In this document: piece by piece, positions 1 to 5,704 of the stretch
Layout: each line of letters opens with the position of its first letter
How positions within the stretch are numbered: position 1 is the first letter of the stretch
Source: Pseudomonadota bacterium
Lineage (GTDB): Bacteria > Pseudomonadota > Gammaproteobacteria > Steroidobacterales > Steroidobacteraceae
Direction: 5' to 3'
Length of the DNA stretch: 9,478 nucleotides
Assembly (NCBI GenBank): GCA_021780395.1
Contig: JAJXYU010000177.1
Coordinates: 1-9,478, forward strand
Position numbers and translations under genes: made by a program
The notes under the pieces: generated by a model
Told to the model about the DNA's origin: nothing
The model's input: the letters and a program-made list of their open reading frames with translations, nothing else
The model's database searches: none

Positions 1-51
1 CTTACCAGCCGGCTTCGCCGCGGCCGTCGCGAGTGCAGCTTCCAGGCTCAT
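1..51 (-). CDS. Start of an unidentified protein, cut by the window edge
   Basis: On the minus strand the TGA stop of the methyltransferase gene is embedded in ATGA, so a new ATG at 51-49 overlaps it by four bases. This is the classic arrangement of translationally coupled genes. The frame stays open to the window edge and reads MSLEAALATAAAKPAGK (17 residues). A purine-rich GGAAGG stretch ends four bases before the ATG and can serve as ribosome binding site. The visible residues are alanine-rich and too few to assign a family. It would be the second gene of an operon with the methyltransferase. It may be a chance open frame, as high-GC DNA gives these readily, but the overlap and the binding site argue for a real start. 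Confidence 0.5.
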   Translation of the reverse strand, partial: MSLEAALATAAAKPAGK

Positions 52-1262
52 GCCGCCTTCCTCGCGCCGATCACGTGCCAGGCTGCCTTGCGCCCGTAAT
101 CCTCGCCCCGATCATCGGCGGCATCCGGGAACACGCTCCGGTCGACGACCGCGGTTACCGCACCGTGGATCAGATCCGGCTTCTTGAAACCGGCTTGTAT
201 CATGAACCCGTCGAGATCGATCTCGTGCATCGTGCTCCAGAACGGCTCATTGTTGTAAAATGCGTCCCAGTCGCGCATCGCCTGCTCGAATAACGGCATC
301 TCCGGCGTGTACTGGGGCTGTTCGACGTGCAGCACGATTCCGCCGGGCCGCAGCACGCGGAAGCTCTCGCGCATGATCGCCCGCATCGACGGGTAGGACA
401 GCTCGTGCAGGAACATCGTCGTCTGAACCCAGTCGAAGGACTCGTCCGCGAAGCGACCGAGGGTCGCTCCGTCGGCTTGGACGAAGCGAATGTTGCGCAC
501 GCCGAGTGAGCGGGCGCGCGCGAGCGCGTAGCGCAGTACCGGCAGGCCGACGTCGACGGCGACCACACGTGCCTGCGGATAGGCTTGCGCGATCGGCACC
601 AGGCTGTGGCCGATCGTCGCACCGATGTCGAGAATGTCGCGTGGCTGGAATCCTGGGAGATTGCGCCTCACCCAGCGAAGCACCGCATGGCCGCCCCCAT
701 CGCAGTAGCGACCCATCATGCCGCCGGTCGTCGCGAAGATCCCGCAGTCGTAGTTGGCCGCGGCCGATACGTCGCCCGGGAACAGCTCGGTGTGGTAGCT
801 GCCTGGCATGCAATGATGATCCACCGCCGAAACGTAGCGGGGCACCCTGACGGACGAGTCGACCTCCAGACCGCCGTCTGCGGCGACGATGCGATCGACC
901 TTGGCGGCGAGCTCCTCGGCCTGACGGACTGCCACCCAGCGTCCGGCCTGCTGACGCTGTTCCATCGTCGCGCGCCGCAGCGCCGACCAAGTCTGATAAC
1001 AAGGATCGCGAAGCAACTCCTTGCGGACATCGTGGCGGTTCGCGGGCTTTGCCCCCTGCGCCGCCATCCGCGGCTCGACGCGGTTTTCGTACACCGTCCT
1101 GACGACCGGCAGGATCCGCGAGGCGAGGTGACGGTTCATCTGCGCGAGGTAATTGAAGCGCTCGATCTCGTCATGGGTCGTCTCCGGGAACACCGCGTGG
1201 CGCCCGACGACGCGATAATCGGGTGGCCCCTGGTAGTTCGACTTTGTGTCGTTCGCGTTCAT
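48..1262 (-). CDS. Class I SAM-dependent methyltransferase with a long unassigned N-terminal region
   Basis: A 404-residue protein. The Rossmann-type SAM-binding domain lies at about residues 200-330. Motif I is DIGATIGHS (212-220), the acidic residue after strand 2 is D237 in VVAVDVG, VQADGA with D264 follows, and the post-motif VLRPGG is near residue 313. This is the UbiE/Methyltransf_11 pattern. The first ~190 residues are not a methyltransferase fold that I recognise. They contain conserved-looking HH and Cys/Gly-rich stretches (VDHHCMPGSYHTE near 147 and TGGMMGRYCDGGG near 179) that could form a substrate pocket. The ATG at 1262 is chosen because GGGAGG sits six bases upstream; an ATG at 1292 would add ten Arg-rich residues and has no such site. 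The substrate is unknown. It is divergent from the wrecked gene at 1355 and overlaps the next minus-strand gene. Methyltransferase identity is firm; any link to the catabolic genes on the right is unproven. Confidence 0.9.
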   Translation of the reverse strand: MNANDTKSNYQGPPDYRVVGRHAVFPETTHDEIERFNYLAQMNRHLASRILPVVRTVYENRVEPRMAAQGAKPANRHDVRKELLRDPCYQTWSALRRATMEQRQQAGRWVAVRQAEELAAKVDRIVAADGGLEVDSSVRVPRYVSAVDHHCMPGSYHTELFPGDVSAAANYDCGIFATTGGMMGRYCDGGGHAVLRWVRRNLPGFQPRDILDIGATIGHSLVPIAQAYPQARVVAVDVGLPVLRYALARARSLGVRNIRFVQADGATLGRFADESFDWVQTTMFLHELSYPSMRAIMRESFRVLRPGGIVLHVEQPQYTPEMPLFEQAMRDWDAFYNNEPFWSTMHEIDLDGFMIQAGFKKPDLIHGAVTAVVDRSVFPDAADDRGEDYGRKAAWHVIGARKAA

Positions 1263-1268
1263 CGGATG

Positions 1269-1274
1269 CCTCCC
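1269..1274 (-). promoter_or_regulatory. Ribosome binding site fixing the methyltransferase start
   Basis: Read on the minus strand this is GGGAGG, six bases before the ATG at 1262. It favours that start over the in-frame ATG at 1292. Confidence 0.75.
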
Positions 1275-1295
1275 ACGAGACCGCCGTCCCAATAA

Positions 1296-1311
1296 GCTAT
1301 AACGTTATATC
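1296..1311. promoter_or_regulatory. AT-rich palindrome between divergent genes, candidate operator
   Basis: TATAACGTTATA at 1298-1309 is a perfect 12-base palindrome. After one mismatched pair, G1296 and C1311 pair again. It is a conspicuous AT island in GC-rich DNA, between the methyltransferase start (1262, leftward) and the start of the wrecked gene (1355, rightward). Each half also contains a TATAAC string resembling a -10 box. The size and symmetry suit a GntR-family dimer, and such a regulator is encoded at 3949-4701, but binding is inference. Just to the right GTTATAT runs into CATGTC, a pairing that recurs in front of the hydro-lyase operon. Confidence 0.4.
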
Positions 1312-1354
1312 ATGTCGCCTGTTACGACAACCGACGCCGAAGAGGAGAGTCGCG

Positions 1355-1722
1355 ATGAACACGGTCATCCGCGCGTCTCGAGTGCCAATTCCCGGAGAGC
1401 GGGCCGTCCGCGTCCTACCAGGTCAACACCTTCGTCTGGGCCGACGGACGCGGCGAGGAGCAGCACTTTCCGGCAATCTATCGCGACTAGGCGATCTGGT
1501 TGGACAGCGAGCGCATGTACGGGTGCGCCTGGGAGTTCAATCACCGTTCGATCGTACCCAACTGGACCCGCAAGGCCCCGCCCGGCTCCTAACCTCTACG
1601 GGATGATCCGGATCTCCGCGGACGACGCCGTCCGCAGCCGCATCTGGCACTGGTTCGTCGATGACTGCCTAGTCAAGCGGGCCCGATTCAGCGAGCGCCG
1701 CAAGTCGGGGTCGCGGCGCTGA
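1355..1722 (+). pseudogene. Broken gene for a small protein of unknown family
   Basis: A purine-rich AGAGGAG ends a few bases before ATG 1355 (MNTVIRASR...), so a start region survives. The frame must then shift once between about 1362 and 1385 to reach a protein-like stretch (SGPSASYQVNTFVWADGRG..., ...EEQHFPAIYRD). That frame ends in TAG at 1488-1490. Reading through gives WLDSERMYGCAWEFNHRS and VPNWTRKAPPGS up to TAA at 1590-1592. Removing one A from ctcctAAcctctac restores G-S-Y-L-Y-G and continues as MIRISADDAVRSRIWHWF and VDDCLVKR. Three lesions in one coherent Trp/Asp-rich protein of roughly 100-120 residues point to a dead gene. Indel errors in an assembly could mimic two of them, but the TAG also needs a substitution. 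The last part of the frame, to the stop at 1720-1722, overlaps the 3' end of the convergent lyase gene by 35 bases and may not be original coding. I do not recognise the family. Confidence 0.7.
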
Positions 1723-2662
1723 GCGGCGCGTACTCTGGGGTTGGCGTGCGCCGAGGCAGTCCGGCGTCGGCGACGAAGCCGTAAAGTGGCTCGTCGGGCA
1801 GCGCGGCCGCGATGATGGCGCGGACGCGTAACAGCGCGTCCAGATCGATTCCGGTCACCAGTCCCATCGCCTCGAGCATGAAACACAGGTCCTCGGTAAC
1901 GATGTTGCCAGACGCACCAGGCGCGAACGGGCAGCCGCCGAGGCCCCCGAGCGAACTGTCGAGCGTCGTGATGCCCTCGTCGAGTGCCGCAAGCGCGTTC
2001 GCGAGCCCGAGGCCGCGCGTGTTGTGCAAGTGCAGGCCGGTGACCGCGTTTGGGCCGACCGCATCCCGCACCAGACGGACGATGCGGCGAATCGAAGCCG
2101 GATCAGCGTAGCCGGTCGTATCGGCGAGCCCAACTTCGTCGCAGCCGGCGGCGAGCAACGCCACCGCGAGACCGGCGATTCTGGCGTCGGGGATCGCCCC
2201 CTCGATCGTGCAACCGAAAGCGGTTGACAGCGAACCCTCGAAGTGTGGCCGCTCGTCGGCCGGAAGCGCGTCGAGCAGTGCGCGGATCGCACGCGCTTCC
2301 GCGAGCACTTGGACATGGGTTCGGCGAAGATTGCGCAGGCTGTGCGATTCGCTCGCCGACAGCGGCAGCGTGATCTTGTGGACGCCGGCTTTGACCGCGG
2401 CGCGTGCGCCCCGCAGGTTCGGTACGAGCGCGGCGACCGTGAGACCCGGGACGCCGCGCGCGAAACCCACCAGCTCGGCGGTATCCGCGAGCTGCGGCAG
2501 GAGCGTCGCCGGCACGAAGCTGCCGACTTCGATTTCGCGCACGCCGGCGGCGGCCTCTGCTGCGATCCAAGCCTTCTTCGCCGCGGTCGGCATGATCGAC
2601 GCGATACTCTGCAGGCCGTCGCGCAGTCCGACCTCGCTGACCAGGATCTGCCTTGCTGACAC
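1688..2662 (-). CDS. HMG-CoA-lyase-family enzyme, probably citramalyl-CoA-type lyase
   Basis: A 324-residue protein of the DRE-TIM metallolyase superfamily, of normal length for bacterial HMG-CoA lyases. It shows the catalytic N-terminal motif EVGLRDGLQ (R14, D15), the metal-binding H211-x-H213 in GLHLHNTRG, and the active-site loop GGLGGCPFAPGASGN with C244 and N253. The family cleaves 3-hydroxy-3-methylacyl-CoA thioesters. Some positions differ from the human-type enzyme: EVGSFVPATLLPQLAD replaces EVTSFVSPKWVPQMAD, and HNT replaces HDT. Together with the divergent family III CoA-transferase this favours a citramalyl-CoA or alkyl-citramalyl-CoA substrate giving pyruvate and an acyl-CoA, as for the R-citramalyl-CoA lyase of Chloroflexus, which belongs to this family (recalled knowledge). 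The start is a GTG at 2662 with GGGGAC eight bases upstream, and no better in-frame ATG exists upstream. Its 3' end runs into the remains of the broken gene. Family is certain; substrate is inferred. Confidence 0.9.
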   Translation of the reverse strand: MSARQILVSEVGLRDGLQSIASIMPTAAKKAWIAAEAAAGVREIEVGSFVPATLLPQLADTAELVGFARGVPGLTVAALVPNLRGARAAVKAGVHKITLPLSASESHSLRNLRRTHVQVLAEARAIRALLDALPADERPHFEGSLSTAFGCTIEGAIPDARIAGLAVALLAAGCDEVGLADTTGYADPASIRRIVRLVRDAVGPNAVTGLHLHNTRGLGLANALAALDEGITTLDSSLGGLGGCPFAPGASGNIVTEDLCFMLEAMGLVTGIDLDALLRVRAIIAAALPDEPLYGFVADAGLPRRTPTPEYAPLSAATPTCGAR

Positions 2663-2689
2663 GATCGAACGTCCCCGTTCATATAAAAA

Positions 2690-2704
2690 GTATTATAATT
2701 ATAC
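2690..2704. promoter_or_regulatory. Symmetric AT-rich site: overlapping divergent -10 boxes and/or operator
   Basis: GTATTATAATTATAC is a 15-base palindrome with one mismatched pair (positions 5 and 11). Its core, TATAATTATA (2694-2703), contains a perfect TATAAT on both strands: 2694-2699 on plus and 2703-2698 on minus. It lies between the GTG of the lyase (2662) and the ATG of the CoA-transferase (2744), so one site could serve both genes. No good -35 box lies 17 bases away on either side, which suggests activator dependence or that the site is mainly an operator. The GTAT/ATAC ends resemble the half-sites typical of GntR/HutC operators. Confidence 0.5.
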
Positions 2705-2743
2705 CAAATGAGCGGCGGGCCATGACCGGATTGCGGGGACTGC

Positions 2744-3925
2744 ATGCAGAGCGATGATTTGCCGCTGACGGGTTTGCGCGTAATCGAGTTCACGCACATG
2801 GTGATGGGTCCGTCCGCAGGGCTGGTGCTCGCCGACCTGGGTGCGGACGTGACGCGCATCGAGCCGCCCGGCGGTGATCCGACGCGCACTCTAGCGGGTT
2901 CCGGCGCCGGCTATTTCGCGATGTATAACCGCAATAAGCTCAGCGTCTGTGTGAATCTCAAGGATTCGGCGGGGCTCGCGCTCGCGCGGCGCGTCGCGGC
3001 CTCCGCGGACGTCGTGATCGAGAACTTCCGGCCCGGCACGCTCGAGCGGCTCGGACTCGGATACGAGACGCTGCGCGCCGACAACCCTCGTCTCGTGTAC
3101 TGCTCGGCGAAGGGATTCCTCGGCGGGCCGTTCGAGAATCGGGTCGCGCTCGACGAGGTTGCGCAAATGATGGGCGGACTCGCATACATGACCGGACCGC
3201 CCGGGCGGCCGCTGCGGGCCGGCGCCTCGATCGTCGACGTGACCGGAGGTCTCTTCGGGGTGATCGGCATCCTCGCGGCGCTTCGACGGCGCGAATCGAC
3301 TGGCGAGGGCGCGCACGTGAAATGCTCGTTGTTCGAAACCACGGCTTTCCTCGTCGGTCAGCACATCGCGCAGATGGCGGTGACCGGTTGGCCGGCGGCG
3401 CCGATGCCGGCGCGGGTTTCTGCGTGGGCGATCTACGACGTATTCGAGGCGGCCGCCGGTGAGCAGCTGTTCGTCGCCGTCGTCAGCGATTCGCAGTGGC
3501 GCGCGTTCTGCGTGGAGTTCGGATTCGCCGATCTCGCCGCCGACGCGAACCTCGCCGGCAACAACGACCGCGTCGCGCAGCGTGAGCGGATTCTGCCGAT
3601 CGTACGCGCGGCGTTCGAGCGGATCGACCGCGACGAGCTGCTGAACCGGCTTGAGACGGCCGGCGTCCCCGCGGCGAAGATCGCGAAACCCGAAGATTTG
3701 CTCGAGGATCCGCACCTGAACGCGGCCGGCGGGTTCGTCGACCTGACGCTGCCGGGCGGCAAGTCGGCGCGGCTGCCGGCGCTGCCCCTGGAGATCGACG
3801 GCGCCCGGCCGGGCCTGTGGCGCGATCTGTCCGCGCCGGGTGCGAACTCCCGATCGGTGCTGGAGGAACTCGGGCTGCGCACCGAGGAGATCGACGCGCT
3901 GATTCGAGCAGGCACGATCGAGTGA
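2744..3925 (+). CDS. Family III (CaiB/Frc-type) CoA-transferase
   Basis: A 393-residue protein, the usual length for CaiB/BaiF CoA-transferases. It opens with the family hallmark LTGLRVIEFTHMVMGPSAG, then LADLGADVTRIEPPGGD (R38 near the CoA site), NRNKLSVCVNLK and VVIENFRPGTLERLGLGY. D165 in ASIVDVTGG is the expected nucleophilic aspartate that forms the mixed anhydride with the substrate. The enzyme moves CoA from a donor such as succinyl-CoA or acetyl-CoA onto a free carboxylate. Beside the HMG-CoA-lyase homologue, the likely acceptor is a citramalate-like hydroxy-diacid, by analogy with succinyl-CoA:citramalate CoA-transferase; the donor and acceptor are inferred. ATG 2744 has GGGGA four bases upstream and keeps the whole family N-terminus. 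It converges with the GntR gene with only 23 bases between the stops and no obvious hairpin terminator. Confidence 0.93.
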   Translation: MQSDDLPLTGLRVIEFTHMVMGPSAGLVLADLGADVTRIEPPGGDPTRTLAGSGAGYFAMYNRNKLSVCVNLKDSAGLALARRVAASADVVIENFRPGTLERLGLGYETLRADNPRLVYCSAKGFLGGPFENRVALDEVAQMMGGLAYMTGPPGRPLRAGASIVDVTGGLFGVIGILAALRRRESTGEGAHVKCSLFETTAFLVGQHIAQMAVTGWPAAPMPARVSAWAIYDVFEAAAGEQLFVAVVSDSQWRAFCVEFGFADLAADANLAGNNDRVAQRERILPIVRAAFERIDRDELLNRLETAGVPAAKIAKPEDLLEDPHLNAAGGFVDLTLPGGKSARLPALPLEIDGARPGLWRDLSAPGANSRSVLEELGLRTEEIDALIRAGTIE

Positions 3926-3948
3926 TCGCCGTTGCCGTCTCGCGCGCC

Positions 3949-4701
3949 TCAGTGCTGCAGGTCGATGCGCAACTGATATCGGTCCGATCGGTAGTGGGCG
4001 ATCGTCAGCAGAATCGGGATGCCGCTCTCATCGTAGACGGAGCGCGTGACGCGAAGGATCGCCGAGCGCGGTTCGACCGCGAGCGACCGGCTGAGCAGGG
4101 GGTCAGCGAGCATTGCGGCGATCGTTTGGGTCGCCTTGCCGAGCCGGTAGCCGCCCTGCTGAATGAGCTTCAATATCGGTTGTTTCGCGAGCCCAGCGCG
4201 CGTCACGTGACGACCAAGCGCGCCGGGCACGTAGCTGACCACATATCCGAGCGGCGAACCATCCATATAACGAATCCGAACCGCACGCACTACCGGAACG
4301 CCTGGGGCAAGCCCGAGTGCCTCCGCAACCCGGTGCGATGCGGGCTCCTTGCACACCGTGAGCACTCTGACCTTGGTCATGCGCCCGAGATGGAGGAGCG
4401 AGTCGACCGCTTGATCGATGTTCGCCTCGAACGGTTTGGCTGGCGGACGAAAGATCACGGTCGTGCCGACTCGGCGCTTGCGGGCGACGAAATGGTGTTG
4501 AGCGAGTTCGTCGAGCGCCCGACGGGCTGTGATGCGCGATACGCCGTAGATCTCGGAGAGCACTTTCTCCGTGGCGATCGTCGATCCATAACCGCGCTGG
4601 CCGGACAGGATCTCGTCCCGCAGCTGCAGGAAGATCTGGTGATACAGCGGAACGGCGGCCGCTCGGTCCACCGCGCCGTCGCGTTTTTGCATGGTATCCA
4701 T
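3949..4701 (-). CDS. GntR-family transcriptional regulator, HutC subfamily with UTRA ligand domain
   Basis: A 250-residue cytoplasmic DNA-binding protein. Residues ~17-84 form the winged helix-turn-helix (PLYHQIFLQLRDEILSGQ; TEKVLSEIYGVSRITARRAL; DELAQHHFVARKRRVGTTV). Residues ~95-245 form a UTRA effector domain, with the typical VPVVRAVRIRYMDGSPLGY and, near the end, RSVYDESGIPILLTIAHYRS. HutC-type proteins are usually repressors released by a pathway substrate or intermediate, often a small carboxylate, amino acid or sugar phosphate. Its position in the middle of the cluster makes it the likely regulator of the lyase/transferase pair and of the hydro-lyase operon. The start at 4701 (MDTMQKRD) is preceded by a weak GGA; ATG 4692, three codons in, is an alternative. 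The 4702-4866 spacer shows no AT-rich palindrome, so autoregulation is not evident. Effector unknown. Confidence 0.92.
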   Translation of the reverse strand: MDTMQKRDGAVDRAAAVPLYHQIFLQLRDEILSGQRGYGSTIATEKVLSEIYGVSRITARRALDELAQHHFVARKRRVGTTVIFRPPAKPFEANIDQAVDSLLHLGRMTKVRVLTVCKEPASHRVAEALGLAPGVPVVRAVRIRYMDGSPLGYVVSYVPGALGRHVTRAGLAKQPILKLIQQGGYRLGKATQTIAAMLADPLLSRSLAVEPRSAILRVTRSVYDESGIPILLTIAHYRSDRYQLRIDLQH

Positions 4702-4827
4702 CAAGAGTCCGATGAGGACGGTCGTGCCGGTCCCGCATAGGTGTTTGCAGGACATTCTAGGCCAAGCCGAACCCGTAGCGTTAGTGGCGCGCATGTGGGA
4801 TCCGCAAATGCGGCCGCGCGCACCCGT

Positions 4828-4857
4828 AATCCATCGGAGCCCCTCAATCCATCGGAG
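4828..4857 (+). repeat. Two direct copies of AATCCATCGGAG, period 18, the second carrying the ribosome binding site
   Basis: The 12-base word AATCCATCGGAG occurs at 4828-4839 and again at 4846-4857, exact in both. The downstream copy continues as GGAGGA and is the ribosome binding site of the gene at 4867. The upstream copy continues as GGAGCC. It looks like a short tandem duplication in the leader. Confidence 0.8.
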
Positions 4858-4859
4858 GA
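4854..4859 (+). promoter_or_regulatory. Ribosome binding site fixing the start at 4867
   Basis: GGAGGA lies seven bases before ATG 4867. It favours that start over an in-frame ATG at 4741, whose 42-residue extension is low in protein-like character (RPSRTRSVSG...). Confidence 0.85.
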
Positions 4860-4866
4860 ACGCAAG

Positions 4867-5583
4867 ATGAAGCATCGGTCGATCACCGGCACGATCTGGT
4901 ATACCTCGCGCAAACCCGAACGCATGGGCGAGCGACGCGGCGTCGAGCACTTTCGGTTCACGCGGCACGGCGACGGCGCCATTACCCTGCGTGCCTATTG
5001 CGAGATCGAGGAGCCCGCGCCGACGGTGTTGCGCGACGTCGTGTATTCGCTCGACCCGAACGGGCGGCCGGTGGACTGCATGATCCGATTGACCGTCGGG
5101 GACCGGTTCATGGGATCCGGATGGATCCGGTTCGCCGAAGGCATGGTCGAGTGCGAGTCTTATGGACCGTCGATCGGCCGGATCTCGCAGCGCATCGAGA
5201 TCGATGCGCCGCTCGACGGCTTCGGTACCCACCCGATCGTCGCCGACGGTTACCTTCTCTCGAGGCTCACGTTCGAGCTCGGGCAGCGACGTACACTGAG
5301 ACTGATGGTTCCGTCGCCCGATCACCGTGGCGCGACGCCGCCGCTGCTGGCTCACGTGCGCATCGACGCGGTTTATCTTGGTCAGGAGACGATCTCGGTA
5401 CGGGCCGGCACGTTCGCGGCGCGCAGGTACCGGTTCGTCGACGACGGCGGCGGCAGTGGTTTCAGCTCGGAACACCCGCCGTACGAACTCTGGATCAGCG
5501 ACGACGAAGACGGGATTTTCCTGCAGGGCGGAGTCGACGGATACATGCAAACCTGGTACGAACTTGCCGTACTCGATCGCTGA
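4867..5583 (+). CDS. Uncharacterised beta-rich protein, weakly DUF3108-like
   Basis: A 238-residue protein without signal peptide or membrane segment, so probably cytoplasmic. The sequence alternates short hydrophobic and polar stretches, suggesting an all-beta barrel or sandwich. Landmarks are WYTSRKPERM (11-20), VVYSLDPNGRPVDCMIRL (58-75), THPIVADGYLLSRL (121-134), and a C-terminal part reading VYLGQETISVRAGTFAARRY (159-178), then YELWISDDEDGIFLQ and MQTWYELAVL. The phrase V-x-A-G-T-F-x-x-x-R-Y is reminiscent of DUF3108 proteins, which is the only resemblance I see; I do not assign a function. No catalytic triad or metal motif stands out. It is divergent from the GntR gene and 121 bases upstream of the hydro-lyase operon on the same strand, so it is probably part of the same regulon. 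It could be a binding or accessory protein, or an uncharacterised enzyme for the pathway substrate. The coding call is firm, with a strong ribosome binding site and protein-like composition. Confidence 0.88.
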   Translation: MKHRSITGTIWYTSRKPERMGERRGVEHFRFTRHGDGAITLRAYCEIEEPAPTVLRDVVYSLDPNGRPVDCMIRLTVGDRFMGSGWIRFAEGMVECESYGPSIGRISQRIEIDAPLDGFGTHPIVADGYLLSRLTFELGQRRTLRLMVPSPDHRGATPPLLAHVRIDAVYLGQETISVRAGTFAARRYRFVDDGGGSGFSSEHPPYELWISDDEDGIFLQGGVDGYMQTWYELAVLDR

Positions 5584-5633
5584 GCCGCGGCCGCGGTTGT
5601 CCGGGCCGGGAATGCAGGTGGAGGGCTGCATCG

Positions 5634-5659
5634 AATTGTTATATAGACATGTCAAATAT
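5634..5659. promoter_or_regulatory. AT-rich island upstream of the hydro-lyase operon, candidate promoter/operator
   Basis: The 121-base gap between the genes ending at 5583 and starting at 5705 contains one AT-rich patch. It holds GTTATATA followed by the perfect palindrome GACATGTC (5646-5653) and AAATAT. The words GTTATAT and CATGTC also occur together at 1304-1316, there directly adjacent, here three bases apart. No convincing -35/-10 pair with 16-18 base spacing was found. It is placed about 45-70 bases before the LeuC-like start, suitable for regulation of the operon by the nearby GntR protein (inference). Confidence 0.35.
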
Positions 5660-5704
5660 CCGCGTGCCGTATTACAGTAGCCCTCTAGGTCGACACTGAA
5701 ATCC

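Noticed and set aside
585..1295. Plus-strand frames of 236 codons opposite the methyltransferase, and a 274-codon minus frame opposite the CoA-transferase (2891-3715)
   Set aside because: Both are antisense to genes with clear domains and show Arg/His/Pro-rich composition without motifs, typical of shadow frames.
1312..1722. Intact 136-residue gene, and an overlapping 127-residue frame at 1223-1606
   Set aside because: Each carries only part of the coherent protein; the convincing segments switch between three frames, so this is one broken gene, not two intact ones.
3926..3948. Bidirectional terminator between the convergent CoA-transferase and GntR genes
   Set aside because: The 23-base gap holds no inverted repeat or T-tract that I can support.
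4741..4866. Upstream ATG extending the unassigned protein by 42 residues
   Set aside because: The extension is Arg/Ser-rich without protein-like pattern, lacks a ribosome binding site, and crosses the repeat and strong site at 4854-4859 that serve ATG 4867.
5585..5596. CCGCGGCCGCGG directly after a stop codon as a terminator
   Set aside because: It is a perfect palindrome but has no loop and no following T-run, and such strings are common in GC-rich DNA.
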